DNA from: Oceanispirochaeta sp. M1
GTDB taxonomy: Bacteria > Spirochaetota > Spirochaetia > DSM-2461
DNA length: 53,046 nucleotides
Direction: 5' to 3'
Assembly: GCF_003346715.1 (NCBI RefSeq)
Contig: NZ_QQPQ01000033.1
Span: 1-53,046 of the forward strand
Made by a program: the position numbers and the translations under genes. Each line of letters begins with the position of its first letter. Within the stretch, counting starts at the first letter, position 1. Below, piece by piece: positions 40,262 to 48,883 of the stretch. The notes beneath the pieces were generated by a model. The model was not told the DNA's origin. It was given only the letters and a program-made list of their open reading frames with translations, and searched no databases.

Positions 40262-41851
40262 TTAATATAATTTAAGAAGAGAAACGACCTTGTCTTTTCC
40301 AAGGGTGTAAAGGAAACTGATCAGACGGGGCCCCTTCTCCTTGGAGATAAGCGCCTGGTAGACCGCTGTAAAAAAATCGGCTGACTCAAGCTCCAGTTCC
40401 TTCATCATGTCATAGACCAGGATACTGAATTCCTTCTCTGCCATTATTTCAATGTTCTTTTCAACAATCACAGCAAGCCGTCTGACTGCTTCCTGATTCT
40501 TTGTTTCCAGTTCAACAGGACCGTCTTCTACGGTCCTCAGAGCATATCGGAAATCTTCGGGTGCAAATTCTTTAACCCATACCCAGGCACAGGCACAGCG
40601 CTGTCTGAAACGCTCATTCTGCTCGGGAGCCAGATCATCCATAGTGGCAACTACAGCATCAATATCTCCGGAGTGAACCTGAAGCAGGTTGCACAGGTGA
40701 CGGATCTGCATCTGGAACGGCATCTCTTTCGGGACATCACCAACCTGAGACAATTCATAGATACGAGCCTGTTTTTCCCATTTTTTCAGAGCCTTGGGAC
40801 TGTCGGGCTTATTAAAATATGTCCGCTCACACTTATCATAATCTTCATAGATCTTCAGTACATCGAGATCAAAGCTGATGGCGAATTCGGTATTTGGTCT
40901 GGTTCCGGCAAACATATAGCGGAGAACTTCCGGCTGGTACACTTCCAGAACATCCTCCAGCGAGATAACTTCACCTGAGGAGGAGGAGATTTTCCCACCC
41001 CGTCCCTTGATGCGGATAAAGTCATACTGAAAGGTTACAGGAGGTTCATGATCATAAACTTCCTTGGCTGTCTTTTTAGCTGTATCAAAGGAACCGCCCT
41101 CGGAGTGATGGTCCTTGCCGGCAGGCTCAAAGTCTACCTCTTCCTGCTTCCATCTCATGGGCCAGTCGATTCTCCAGGGGAGTTTAACTGCGGATGTCTT
41201 ACGTAGATCAACTGTTTCACTATGACCGCATTCACATTCAAAGCTCACACCGTAATCTCCGTCCCAGCCTGTAACCTTTGTGGTATCCCTGTCACAGGAT
41301 GTACAGAATACAGAAACTGGCATCCAGTCGGCGGGAAGATCACTTGTCCGGCTCTCATTAAGCTGACGGCGAATATCATCCTGATGAACAAGAGCTTTTT
41401 TGATACCTTCTGCGTATTCGGAGTTGCGGTAGCGTTTGGCCTGATATATATATTCAGGAAAAACACCCACTGCAGGAAGAAGATTTTCGAGAATCTTTTC
41501 ATTGGCAGCTGCGTAACTTTCCGCGTCTCCCAGTACATCGGGAACCACAACGATGGGTTTTCTTAAATAAGTTTCCAGCATCTCCTGCTGGGGCATGTTC
41601 TTGGGAACCTTTCTGAAAACATCATAGTCATCCCAGGAATAAATGAAGCGAACTTTCTCGCCCTTGTCACGGAGAGCCCGGACAACAAGCTCCACAGAGA
41701 TAATCTCTCTGAAGTTCCCTATATGAACAGTTCCGGAAGGGGTAATTCCCGAGGCACAGGTGAAGTGTTCCCTGGGTCCTCTTTCCCGGATAATTTTATC
41801 GGCGGTAATATCCGCCCAATGTGTCGATCTTACTTTGCTATTATTACTCAT
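40262..41851 (-). CDS. lysS: class I lysyl-tRNA synthetase
   Basis: 529 residues. The HIGH motif appears as HIGN in SGTVHIGNFRE, and the KMSKS-like loop as KISSSSGE, both typical of the class I LysRS found in archaea and spirochaetes rather than the class II enzyme of most bacteria. A zinc-binding region CTSCDRDT...CECGH lies at about 190-215. It charges tRNA(Lys). There is no Shine-Dalgarno sequence; an excellent promoter ends eight bases before the ATG, so the mRNA is predicted to be leaderless. Confidence 0.95.
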   Translation of the reverse strand: MSNNSKVRSTHWADITADKIIRERGPREHFTCASGITPSGTVHIGNFREIISVELVVRALRDKGEKVRFIYSWDDYDVFRKVPKNMPQQEMLETYLRKPIVVVPDVLGDAESYAAANEKILENLLPAVGVFPEYIYQAKRYRNSEYAEGIKKALVHQDDIRRQLNESRTSDLPADWMPVSVFCTSCDRDTTKVTGWDGDYGVSFECECGHSETVDLRKTSAVKLPWRIDWPMRWKQEEVDFEPAGKDHHSEGGSFDTAKKTAKEVYDHEPPVTFQYDFIRIKGRGGKISSSSGEVISLEDVLEVYQPEVLRYMFAGTRPNTEFAISFDLDVLKIYEDYDKCERTYFNKPDSPKALKKWEKQARIYELSQVGDVPKEMPFQMQIRHLCNLLQVHSGDIDAVVATMDDLAPEQNERFRQRCACAWVWVKEFAPEDFRYALRTVEDGPVELETKNQEAVRRLAVIVEKNIEIMAEKEFSILVYDMMKELELESADFFTAVYQALISKEKGPRLISFLYTLGKDKVVSLLKLY

Positions 41852-41859
41852 GGCAAGAA

Positions 41860-41888
41860 ATTATATAGATGCTTGCCTCCAATGACAA
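41860..41888 (-). promoter_or_regulatory. lysS promoter, leaderless configuration
   Basis: On the minus strand TTGTCA (41888-41883), 17 nt and TATAAT (41865-41860) match the consensus at 11 of 12 positions, eight bases from the ATG. Confidence 0.7.
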
Positions 41889-41889
41889 C

Positions 41890-41925
41890 AGAGGATGCCC
41901 TTCAAAAGCTCAAAGGACATCCTCT
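41890..41925. terminator. long hairpin after the RGG-tailed exported protein gene
   Basis: AGAGGATGCCCTT and AAGGACATCCTCT form a 13-bp stem with one wobble and a 10-nt loop. It lies between the end of the 41966 gene and the lysS promoter, where a minus-strand terminator is expected; the T-rich flank (TTTTAACTATTTTT) is on the plus strand, so it is weak on the minus strand. Confidence 0.45.
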
Positions 41926-41965
41926 TTTAACTATTTTTGGATCATTTATTCAGCTGCAGCCTCTC

Positions 41966-42511
41966 TTAACTGTTTCCTCTGCCGCCTCTTGAGGACCTAC
42001 CGCCCCTACCGCCACGGGATGCTCTGCCCATTCTGTTAAAATCCAGATCCAGCGTTTCTCCATCTATTTCGGCAGAAAGAACTCTCATAAAGGTTGATTC
42101 AGTTTCGTTACCCCACCTGTTCGTGGGCATGTCATATCCTGAAACGTTAACCGCTTCTCCGCCTTCCAGTTCAAGATCACCCAATACAAAGGGGGGAACC
42201 ATAAGGAATACTTTTCCATCCGCTGTATTCAGATAAGGCATGGTACCTTCTTCAAGAACAAGGGTACCTTCGGCGCTGATTTCCTCAAGCTTTATAAGAT
42301 TTCCATCTTCATCATAACACTCATCCATTGGAAACCGGCCAAAGCCCGGACCATTCTGATCCCCCTGGAAATTCCGACACTGTTCAAATCTTCCACCGTC
42401 TCTGAAACCTCTTCCGTAAAACTCGCTGTCCTGATCTTCCTGACTGCCGTTTGCGAACAAAGCCGCTGAACTCATTAGAACCAATGCTGCTATTGATATT
42501 GTCTTTTTCAT
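41966..42511 (-). CDS. exported protein with RGG-repeat tail
   Basis: 181 residues. Residues 1-20 form a signal peptide. Residues 30-65 are rich in Gly, Phe, Arg and Asn, residues 75-160 look like a small beta barrel (GTLVLEEGTMPYLNTADGKVF, FMRVLSAEIDGETLDLDF), and the last 18 residues are RGG repeats. No family was recognised. GGAGG precedes the ATG. Its RGG tail could bind nucleic acids or polyanions in the periplasm. Confidence 0.7.
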   Translation of the reverse strand: MKKTISIAALVLMSSAALFANGSQEDQDSEFYGRGFRDGGRFEQCRNFQGDQNGPGFGRFPMDECYDEDGNLIKLEEISAEGTLVLEEGTMPYLNTADGKVFLMVPPFVLGDLELEGGEAVNVSGYDMPTNRWGNETESTFMRVLSAEIDGETLDLDFNRMGRASRGGRGGRSSRGGRGNS

Positions 42512-42657
42512 GAATAACCTCCAGTTATCATTTACTATTTGATAATTTGAAATATAAAGTGTGAATATAAACGAAATATGAACGGCCTGTAGGAAGAGTC
42601 TGAATGAAGTACATGGAAATACTGAAGCAGTTCTGAAAGAGTGCCGATAGTTTGATC

Positions 42658-43242
42658 ATGAAGAAAATGATCATTCTCAGTCTCTTAGTAATAATTCTAC
42701 CTGTCTTTGGACTGTACGCCTATGAAGAAGAAGGTATAGCCTCCTGGTATGGTGGAAAATTTCATGGAAGACTCACTGCAAACGGTGAAACTTTCAACAC
42801 ACATGAGCTTACAGCCGCTCATAAACAGCTCCCTTTCAACACAATGGTTACGGTTACCAATAAGACAAACGGTAAATCTGTTCAGGTTAGAATCAATGAC
42901 AGAGGCCCCTTTGTAGACGGCCGGACAATTGATCTCTCCTATGCTGCAGCGGTTCAGCTGGAGATGATAAAAACCGGCACAGCACCCATCATCCTGCAGG
43001 TGGACAGTATGGATTTCCTGGAAATCCGGTTCTCCATTCAGGTGGGAGCCTACGGAAACCTTGAAAATGCCACTGCCATGAAAAGGAAACTGGAAGCAAA
43101 CGGTTTTTCACCAAAAGCCACATTAAATAATAAGGGTGTTACCAGAATATATCTGGCTGATATCCCTGAAGATGAAACCATGATCTATGCAGACAGACTG
43201 AAAACCATGGGCATAACAAACATACTGATAAAGCAGAACTGA
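42658..43242 (+). CDS. rlpA: RlpA-like septal lytic transglycosylase with SPOR domain
   Basis: 195 residues. A signal peptide (1-20) is followed by a double-psi beta-barrel (about 22-115: [47 protein letters not shown]) with the catalytic His and Asp of RlpA, and a C-terminal SPOR domain (about 122-194: [19 protein letters not shown]) that binds denuded glycan at division sites. It may cleave peptidoglycan. The ATG at 42658 is preferred over a TTG two codons upstream. It overlaps the next gene by one base. Confidence 0.88.
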   Translation: MKKMIILSLLVIILPVFGLYAYEEEGIASWYGGKFHGRLTANGETFNTHELTAAHKQLPFNTMVTVTNKTNGKSVQVRINDRGPFVDGRTIDLSYAAAVQLEMIKTGTAPIILQVDSMDFLEIRFSIQVGAYGNLENATAMKRKLEANGFSPKATLNNKGVTRIYLADIPEDETMIYADRLKTMGITNILIKQN

Positions 43243-43889
43243 TGCCTGTTTTCAAGAAAAATATTATTATCACTCTTCTACTGATCTCCCTGACAGGCCT
43301 CAGCGGCCTGCATGCTCAGGGAACAGAATCCAAAGAAATTGACCTGCCATGGTTCGGTCAGCTTGAGGAATGGGGTGATGAAGCCCTGGGTGACAGCAAG
43401 ACCTTAGATATTGCCCGCCACGGATGTGCGCTTACATCGACTGCGATGGTACTTAAATATTACGGTGTAAAAACCGATCCCCGAAAACTCAACAAATGGC
43501 TTCTTAATAACAGCGGCTATGATAAGGGTTGGGATGACGAAAGTGGAGAGTACCTTGGAAGAGTCCGCATGATCTGGGACATAGTGGCTTCTGGTCACAG
43601 CGAAATAGGATTATTCAGACGCTACGACTTCACTGCCCTCCCGGCGGATCTTTATCTGATCAGAGGATACCTGGATGGTGGGATTCCTGTAATTGCCGAA
43701 GTGTTAAGACCGGGGGCAATACCCCACTTTGTTGTTCTGACAGCCTATGAGGGTGATGATTTTCTTATTCGGGATCCCCTTGATGAGGATATCCGTTACC
43801 TCAGTGAAGGATACAAAATCTCTGACAGTCACGGCAGCGGAGCCGCCCGGAATATATTCGGTATCAGAATATTTACGCCGGCGGACTGA
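43242..43889 (+). CDS. C39-like cysteine peptidase, exported
   Basis: 215 residues. Residues 1-25 are a signal peptide. The peptidase C39-like fold has the catalytic Cys in HGCALTSTAMVLKYYGV, His in PHFVVLTAYEG and Asp in IRDPLDED. Such proteins cleave peptides or amides in the envelope. It starts in the stop codon of rlpA, so both act in the envelope in one unit. Its end overlaps the convergent antiporter gene by 17 nt. Confidence 0.82.
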   Translation: MPVFKKNIIITLLLISLTGLSGLHAQGTESKEIDLPWFGQLEEWGDEALGDSKTLDIARHGCALTSTAMVLKYYGVKTDPRKLNKWLLNNSGYDKGWDDESGEYLGRVRMIWDIVASGHSEIGLFRRYDFTALPADLYLIRGYLDGGIPVIAEVLRPGAIPHFVVLTAYEGDDFLIRDPLDEDIRYLSEGYKISDSHGSGAARNIFGIRIFTPAD

Positions 43890-45057
43890 GAAGTTTCGGT
43901 CCAAGGTTTCTTATACCCAGCAGTCCCAGAGGGGCAGTAAACAGAATGGCAAGAACTGCCAACGCCAGAATCAGCTCACCTTCGGGCACACCGGCGGCAA
44001 GGGGAACAGAGCCCATGGCAGCCTGCACTGTTGCCTTGGGAATATAGGCTATCACACAGAAAAGCCTCTCCTTCCGGTTCAGACCACTGCCCAGAGTAGC
44101 AAGCCATACACCCAGAGAACGGAATACGAGCCCGCCGCTGATAATCAACAAACCCGTTAGCCCTGCATTCCAGGCCACCTGCAGATCCACAGAAAGGCCG
44201 ATAAGAACAAAGAGAATTATTTCAGCAAAAATCCAGATTTTCTTTAGTTTGGCGGCCAGTTCATGAGCCACATGCTCCACTCTCTCAAGAAGGATAAAAC
44301 CACTTGTCATAACTCCCAGAAGAGCGGCTGTATGAATATTATTACCGATATCCACTAACAGAATCGCCAGGCCCAGAAGGAGTAGAATTTTCTCTGTGGC
44401 TCTGACTCTTTCATGGTATTTTCTGAAATACCAGGCCAGACCGAACCCCACAACGATTCCCGGCAGAATACCACCGAGAATTGAGATCGGAATATTCAGA
44501 AGAGCTCTGCTTATCTGTACATCCTGTCCGGTTGATAAACCAAGAAAGATGGAGAACAGTGTAATTGCAAAAACATCATCCAGGGACGCCCCGGCCAGAA
44601 CAATAGTTGGAACCTCTTTATCCTGCCCCAGTCCGCTCTCCTGAAAATTCAGCATGGATGGTACCACAACTGCCGGAGACACTGCAGCCAATATAAAACT
44701 GCAGGTACCTGCAACAACCCATGAGAAACCCATAAAATGATGGAGTAGTACCATCAGGGCCGCCCCTTCAAAGATGCAGGGGAGAAAAGACATCAACAGA
44801 GCCGTCTTGCCTACCCTGGCCAGAGTCTTGGGGCTGATCCCCAGGCCGGCTCTGAGAAGAATGACGATAAGAGCCATAGATTTAAGAAAGGGACTGAGTT
44901 CATTTAAAGATTCCGGGGTATTGCCTTTTGCAAAGAAACCAATGAACATCCCCCAGATAATCATACCCAGGACATTGGGTAGTCCTATTTTTGTAAAGAG
45001 TCTGGAAAAAATCCAGCCTCCGATCAGAGTCAGAACAATCAGGAGATTCAGACTCAC
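43873..45057 (-). CDS. cation:proton antiporter (Na+/H+ exchanger family)
   Basis: 394 residues with about twelve hydrophobic segments. Motifs are LPNVLGMIIWGMFIG, GTCSFILAAVSPAVVVPSML, and GASLDDVFAITLFSIFLG with the Asp-Asp typical of CPA transport sites. It probably exchanges Na+ or K+ for protons. The ATG overlaps the stop of avtA by four bases. Confidence 0.88.
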   Translation of the reverse strand: MSLNLLIVLTLIGGWIFSRLFTKIGLPNVLGMIIWGMFIGFFAKGNTPESLNELSPFLKSMALIVILLRAGLGISPKTLARVGKTALLMSFLPCIFEGAALMVLLHHFMGFSWVVAGTCSFILAAVSPAVVVPSMLNFQESGLGQDKEVPTIVLAGASLDDVFAITLFSIFLGLSTGQDVQISRALLNIPISILGGILPGIVVGFGLAWYFRKYHERVRATEKILLLLGLAILLVDIGNNIHTAALLGVMTSGFILLERVEHVAHELAAKLKKIWIFAEIILFVLIGLSVDLQVAWNAGLTGLLIISGGLVFRSLGVWLATLGSGLNRKERLFCVIAYIPKATVQAAMGSVPLAAGVPEGELILALAVLAILFTAPLGLLGIRNLGPKLLSPPA

Positions 45058-46307
45058 GAGTTCACTGCCTTTGCTGCTTCCTCGGCAATAAGACGGATAC
45101 CCTCTTCAACAGAGGCTTCATCCTGAGAGTAGTTGAGGCGTATGCACTGTCTGCTGTGTTCCCAGTCTTTTTCAAGACCAAAGAAAAAATATTCTCCGGG
45201 AACAATGATGACCTTTCTTTTCTTAAGCCGTTCATAAAGCTCACGGGAAGTAATGGAAAGATTCTTAAACCATATCCATAAAAAGATAGCGCCTTCACTC
45301 TTATGAACCCTGTAATCCACCTGAGGGGGCATATACTTCCTGATCCATTCCTGGGCCTGAATAGATTTATTTCTGTAGAAGGGCATAACCTTATCACGGC
45401 TTATTTCAAGGATTTCAGAACTCCTGAACATTGACTCCGTAAGAACCTGACCGATATTCACATTGGCAAGATTAATAATAGCATTACAGGATGAGACAGC
45501 CTCTATGACCTCAGGATTTGCCACGATGATTCCGGTTCTCACCGAGGGAAGTCCGATCTTGGACAGGCTCATGCTGAGTATTGTATTTTTATTCCAGAAA
45601 GGATTCACATCTTCGAAGATAATCCTGGGAAAGGGTGCCCCGTAGGCATTGTCAATAATCAGAGGCACATCTGCCGATTCAGCCAGCTCGGAAAGCTGCT
45701 TTACCTCATCATCACTGATCACATTTCCAGTAGGATTAGTCGGGCGTGAAACACAGACCGCTCCGATATCATCGGAGAGTTCCAGCTTGGAAAAGTCCAC
45801 ATGGTATTTAAACGTAAATTCATCAATCTCTTCAATTGATGCCGGACAGGTGGTAAAGATATCCTCTTCGACTCCCTGATCCGCATACCCTATATATTCG
45901 GGGCAGAGGGGAAAGAGTATCTTCTTCTTTACACCCTCAGCATTCATGCCGGCAAAAAGGTTGAACAGGATAAAAAAGGCTGGCTGGCTGCCATTGGTTA
46001 TGGCGATATTCGCAGGGCCGATATCCCAGCCGAAGTTCTCTTTCAGCAATCCGGATACAGCCTCAAGAAAAGAGTGCCTCCCCTGAGGAGTATCATAGGA
46101 AACCAGAGCCTTCTCAAGACTCCCATCACCCAGGAGTGCGAAAAGTCTCTTTCTCCATACCTCCTGGACCTCATCAATCTGCGCAGGATTTCCACCGCCC
46201 AGCATACAGACTTTCTCATCCCCGGCTACGGCTTTACCCAGGTCATCCATCAATTCAAGAATTCCGCTCTTAGCTGTGAACTTTTCACCAAATGCACTGA
46301 TTTTCAT
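45054..46307 (-). CDS. avtA: valine-pyruvate aminotransferase AvtA
   Basis: 417 residues from the ATG at 46307, giving the family start MKISAFGEKFTAKSGILELM. PLP binding uses the Lys in MSLSKIGLPSVRTG; PTNPTGNVIS and IDNAYGAPFP are typical of fold type I. It interconverts valine and pyruvate with ketoisovalerate and alanine. An upstream in-frame ATG at 46355 lacks a binding site. A TATAAT box lies seven bases before 46307. It is coupled to the antiporter downstream. Confidence 0.88.
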   Translation of the reverse strand: MKISAFGEKFTAKSGILELMDDLGKAVAGDEKVCMLGGGNPAQIDEVQEVWRKRLFALLGDGSLEKALVSYDTPQGRHSFLEAVSGLLKENFGWDIGPANIAITNGSQPAFFILFNLFAGMNAEGVKKKILFPLCPEYIGYADQGVEEDIFTTCPASIEEIDEFTFKYHVDFSKLELSDDIGAVCVSRPTNPTGNVISDDEVKQLSELAESADVPLIIDNAYGAPFPRIIFEDVNPFWNKNTILSMSLSKIGLPSVRTGIIVANPEVIEAVSSCNAIINLANVNIGQVLTESMFRSSEILEISRDKVMPFYRNKSIQAQEWIRKYMPPQVDYRVHKSEGAIFLWIWFKNLSITSRELYERLKKRKVIIVPGEYFFFGLEKDWEHSRQCIRLNYSQDEASVEEGIRLIAEEAAKAVNS

Positions 46308-46314
46308 AGCTGTT

Positions 46315-46320
46315 ATTATA
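46315..46320 (-). promoter_or_regulatory. putative avtA -10 box, leaderless configuration
   Basis: TATAAT on the minus strand lies seven bases before the ATG at 46307, but no convincing -35 was found (TGGATC at 16 nt is a 3 of 6 match). Confidence 0.3.
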
Positions 46321-46449
46321 GGGATATGGGGAAAAAGATCCATATGTCTATCCATGATAGACGCGCTATCATTATTTTAAAAAAACCATTGCAATTCAAT
46401 TCACACTGACTTATTCTGAGTGAAAGAAATATTCCAGGGAGCGGCAACT

Positions 46450-48807
46450 ATGATTTCAGTGTCCAAGGATAATAAAGTATTCCATATTCAGACAGAAAAA
46501 AGCTCCTATGTTCTGGGAGTTTCTGCCAAAGGTCATCTCAGTCATTACTACTTTGGAAAGAGAGTCATACAGAGAGAAAAGATGGAAAATCTGTTCAGGA
46601 CACTGCCTCTGCCCTACGCTTCTTCAACCTCATACAGTGATGATGATCCGGCCTATTCTCTCGATTTCATTGGAAGGGAAGAAGCAACTCCCGGGAAGGG
46701 AGACTACCGCAGGCCGTCCCTTATTCTGAAGGATCGCAGCAGCGGAGACGGAGTATATGACTTTATCTACCACAGTCACAGCCTGAATGAGGAAAAGGTT
46801 CCCCTGAAGGGTCTTCCATCGGCATTGAAAGCCGGTGATAAAGCATCTCAGACACTGATAATCCGACTTAAGGATCTGAGTAGAGAAGTCTATCTGAATC
46901 TGAGCTACAGCTCCTTTCCTGAATCCGATGTTATTACACGAAACTGCCTCATTGAAAACCGAAGCGGTGAAACAATTGAGCTGGACAGGATTATGAGCTG
47001 TTCTCTTGATATGGATCTGCAGGATATGGACCTGATCAGCCTCAACGGTGCATGGATCAGAGAGAGACATGAACACCGCCGTACTCTCGGCCCCGGACTG
47101 ACAGAACTGGGAAGCCGCAGAGGTGTCAGCAGCTCTGACCATAACCCCTTCTTCGCCCTGGCCACAGAGGATACAAATGAATCTTCCGGAGAATGTTACG
47201 GGTTTTCGCTGGTCTACAGCGGGAGCCACAGCTGCCTTGTTGAGCAGAGTCCCCAGAATCAGATCCGTATTCAGCTTGGAATCCAGGATGAAGGTTTTCA
47301 CTGGATACTGAATAACAGTGATGATTTCCAGACACCCGAAGCAGTTCTCTCCTTCTCAGAAAATGGACTCAGTCATCTGAGCCGTAATTTCCACCGTTTC
47401 GTACAGAACCATATCGTGCGGGGCCACTGGCAGTATAAAGAACGTCCCGTACTGATAAACAACTGGGAGGCAACGTATTTTGACTTCAACGAAAAGAAAC
47501 TCCTGGCCCTGGCTAAAGAAGCAGCCTCCACAGGAATTGAGCTCTTTGTTCTTGACGATGGATGGTTCGGAAAACGAAACGACGATACCACAAGCCTGGG
47601 AGACTGGTTTGTAGACAGGAAAAAACTTCCAAACGGCCTGAAGGGATTACAGGAAAAGATAAAAAAGATCGGAATGAATTTTGGTCTCTGGGTGGAGCCC
47701 GAGATGATTTCTGTGAACAGTAAGCTCTACCGTGCCCACCCCGATTGGATGGTCCGCTCCTCCAGGCAGAACCCTTCTCCCGGACGTAACCAGTTTCTTC
47801 TGGATCTGACAAATAAAGAGGTCAGAGAATATCTTGTTAAAACATTAAGCGATGTATTCTCAAGTGCAGATATCAGCTATATAAAATGGGATATGAACCG
47901 TAACTTCAGTGACTGTTTCAGCAACTGTCTGCCCGCAGACCAGCAGGAGGAATTTGCACATCGCTATGTTCTGGGACTCTATGAAATTCTTCAGGCTCTA
48001 AATGCTGCATTCCCTGAAATCCTCTTTGAATCCTGTGCCAGCGGAGGCAACCGCTATGATCTGGGAATGCTCTGTTATATGCCCCAGACCTGGACAAGTG
48101 ATAATACAGATGCCATTGAGCGGCTGCCCATCCAGTACGGTACATCCTTTTATGCACCACCTTCAACAATTGCCGCCCATGTCTCAGGCGTCCCCAGCCA
48201 CCAGGTTCTTAGAGAGACATCTCTGGAGTCACGTTTTAACACGGCTGCCTTCGGAGTTCTGGGTTATGAACTGGATCTGACAAAAGGGACAAACTTCGAT
48301 AAAAAGGTCATAAAAAAACAAATTAATTTTTACAAAAAACATAGAACTCTCTTCCAGTTCGGTGATTTCTACAGAATCAAGGGAGGTACTGATGAAAATG
48401 AGTATCTTTGGATGGTTCTTTCAAAGGACAGGAGAGAGGCCATGGCCGGATGGTACCAGATACTGGCCCGTCCCAATGCCTACCCCCGGCGCCTGCGCTT
48501 CCCGTCACTGCTTCCGGACTCAGAATATACTGTGAGCAACAGGGTTCAATATGAAAATATCAGACGCTTCGGTGAGCTGGTAAAAGAGGCTCTCCCCCTG
48601 GATCTGAAGGAAGGTGGGTTGGTACTCAGCAAGCTGGCGGATAATTATCTGTATAAGCTTGAAGAAGACACAATCACTGCGGGTGGAGACTTTCTTTCTG
48701 CCAAAGGGTATCTTCCACGACCTGGATTTTATGGATCAGGGATGAAAGAAGGGATCACTTTTGTTGGAGATTTCGGATCAAGAATCTACCATATAGAGAT
48801 AAAGTGA
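46450..48807 (+). CDS. GH36 alpha-galactosidase
   Basis: 785 residues, usual length for GH36. The beta-sandwich (about 1-320) precedes the TIM barrel, with nucleophile Asp near 481 in YIKWDMNR and acid/base Asp near 551 in TSDNTDAIERL; FVLDDGWFGKRNDD, WVEPEMISVNS and SCASGGNRYDLGML are also typical. It removes alpha-galactosyl units from raffinose-type sugars; no signal peptide, so it acts in the cytoplasm. The ATG at 46450 has AGGGAG eight bases upstream; an in-frame GTG at 46420 does not. Confidence 0.95.
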   Translation: MISVSKDNKVFHIQTEKSSYVLGVSAKGHLSHYYFGKRVIQREKMENLFRTLPLPYASSTSYSDDDPAYSLDFIGREEATPGKGDYRRPSLILKDRSSGDGVYDFIYHSHSLNEEKVPLKGLPSALKAGDKASQTLIIRLKDLSREVYLNLSYSSFPESDVITRNCLIENRSGETIELDRIMSCSLDMDLQDMDLISLNGAWIRERHEHRRTLGPGLTELGSRRGVSSSDHNPFFALATEDTNESSGECYGFSLVYSGSHSCLVEQSPQNQIRIQLGIQDEGFHWILNNSDDFQTPEAVLSFSENGLSHLSRNFHRFVQNHIVRGHWQYKERPVLINNWEATYFDFNEKKLLALAKEAASTGIELFVLDDGWFGKRNDDTTSLGDWFVDRKKLPNGLKGLQEKIKKIGMNFGLWVEPEMISVNSKLYRAHPDWMVRSSRQNPSPGRNQFLLDLTNKEVREYLVKTLSDVFSSADISYIKWDMNRNFSDCFSNCLPADQQEEFAHRYVLGLYEILQALNAAFPEILFESCASGGNRYDLGMLCYMPQTWTSDNTDAIERLPIQYGTSFYAPPSTIAAHVSGVPSHQVLRETSLESRFNTAAFGVLGYELDLTKGTNFDKKVIKKQINFYKKHRTLFQFGDFYRIKGGTDENEYLWMVLSKDRREAMAGWYQILARPNAYPRRLRFPSLLPDSEYTVSNRVQYENIRRFGELVKEALPLDLKEGGLVLSKLADNYLYKLEEDTITAGGDFLSAKGYLPRPGFYGSGMKEGITFVGDFGSRIYHIEIK

Positions 48808-48883
48808 TAAATATCAGTGAAAAACAGTTTATCTTGCCATTAGTGATTGTTCCATTTACTAAAGTACTGAATAATGAAGAAAC

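Noticed and set aside
46630-47301. 223-codon open frame on the minus strand
   Set aside because: Antisense to the GH36 gene; no recognisable domain.
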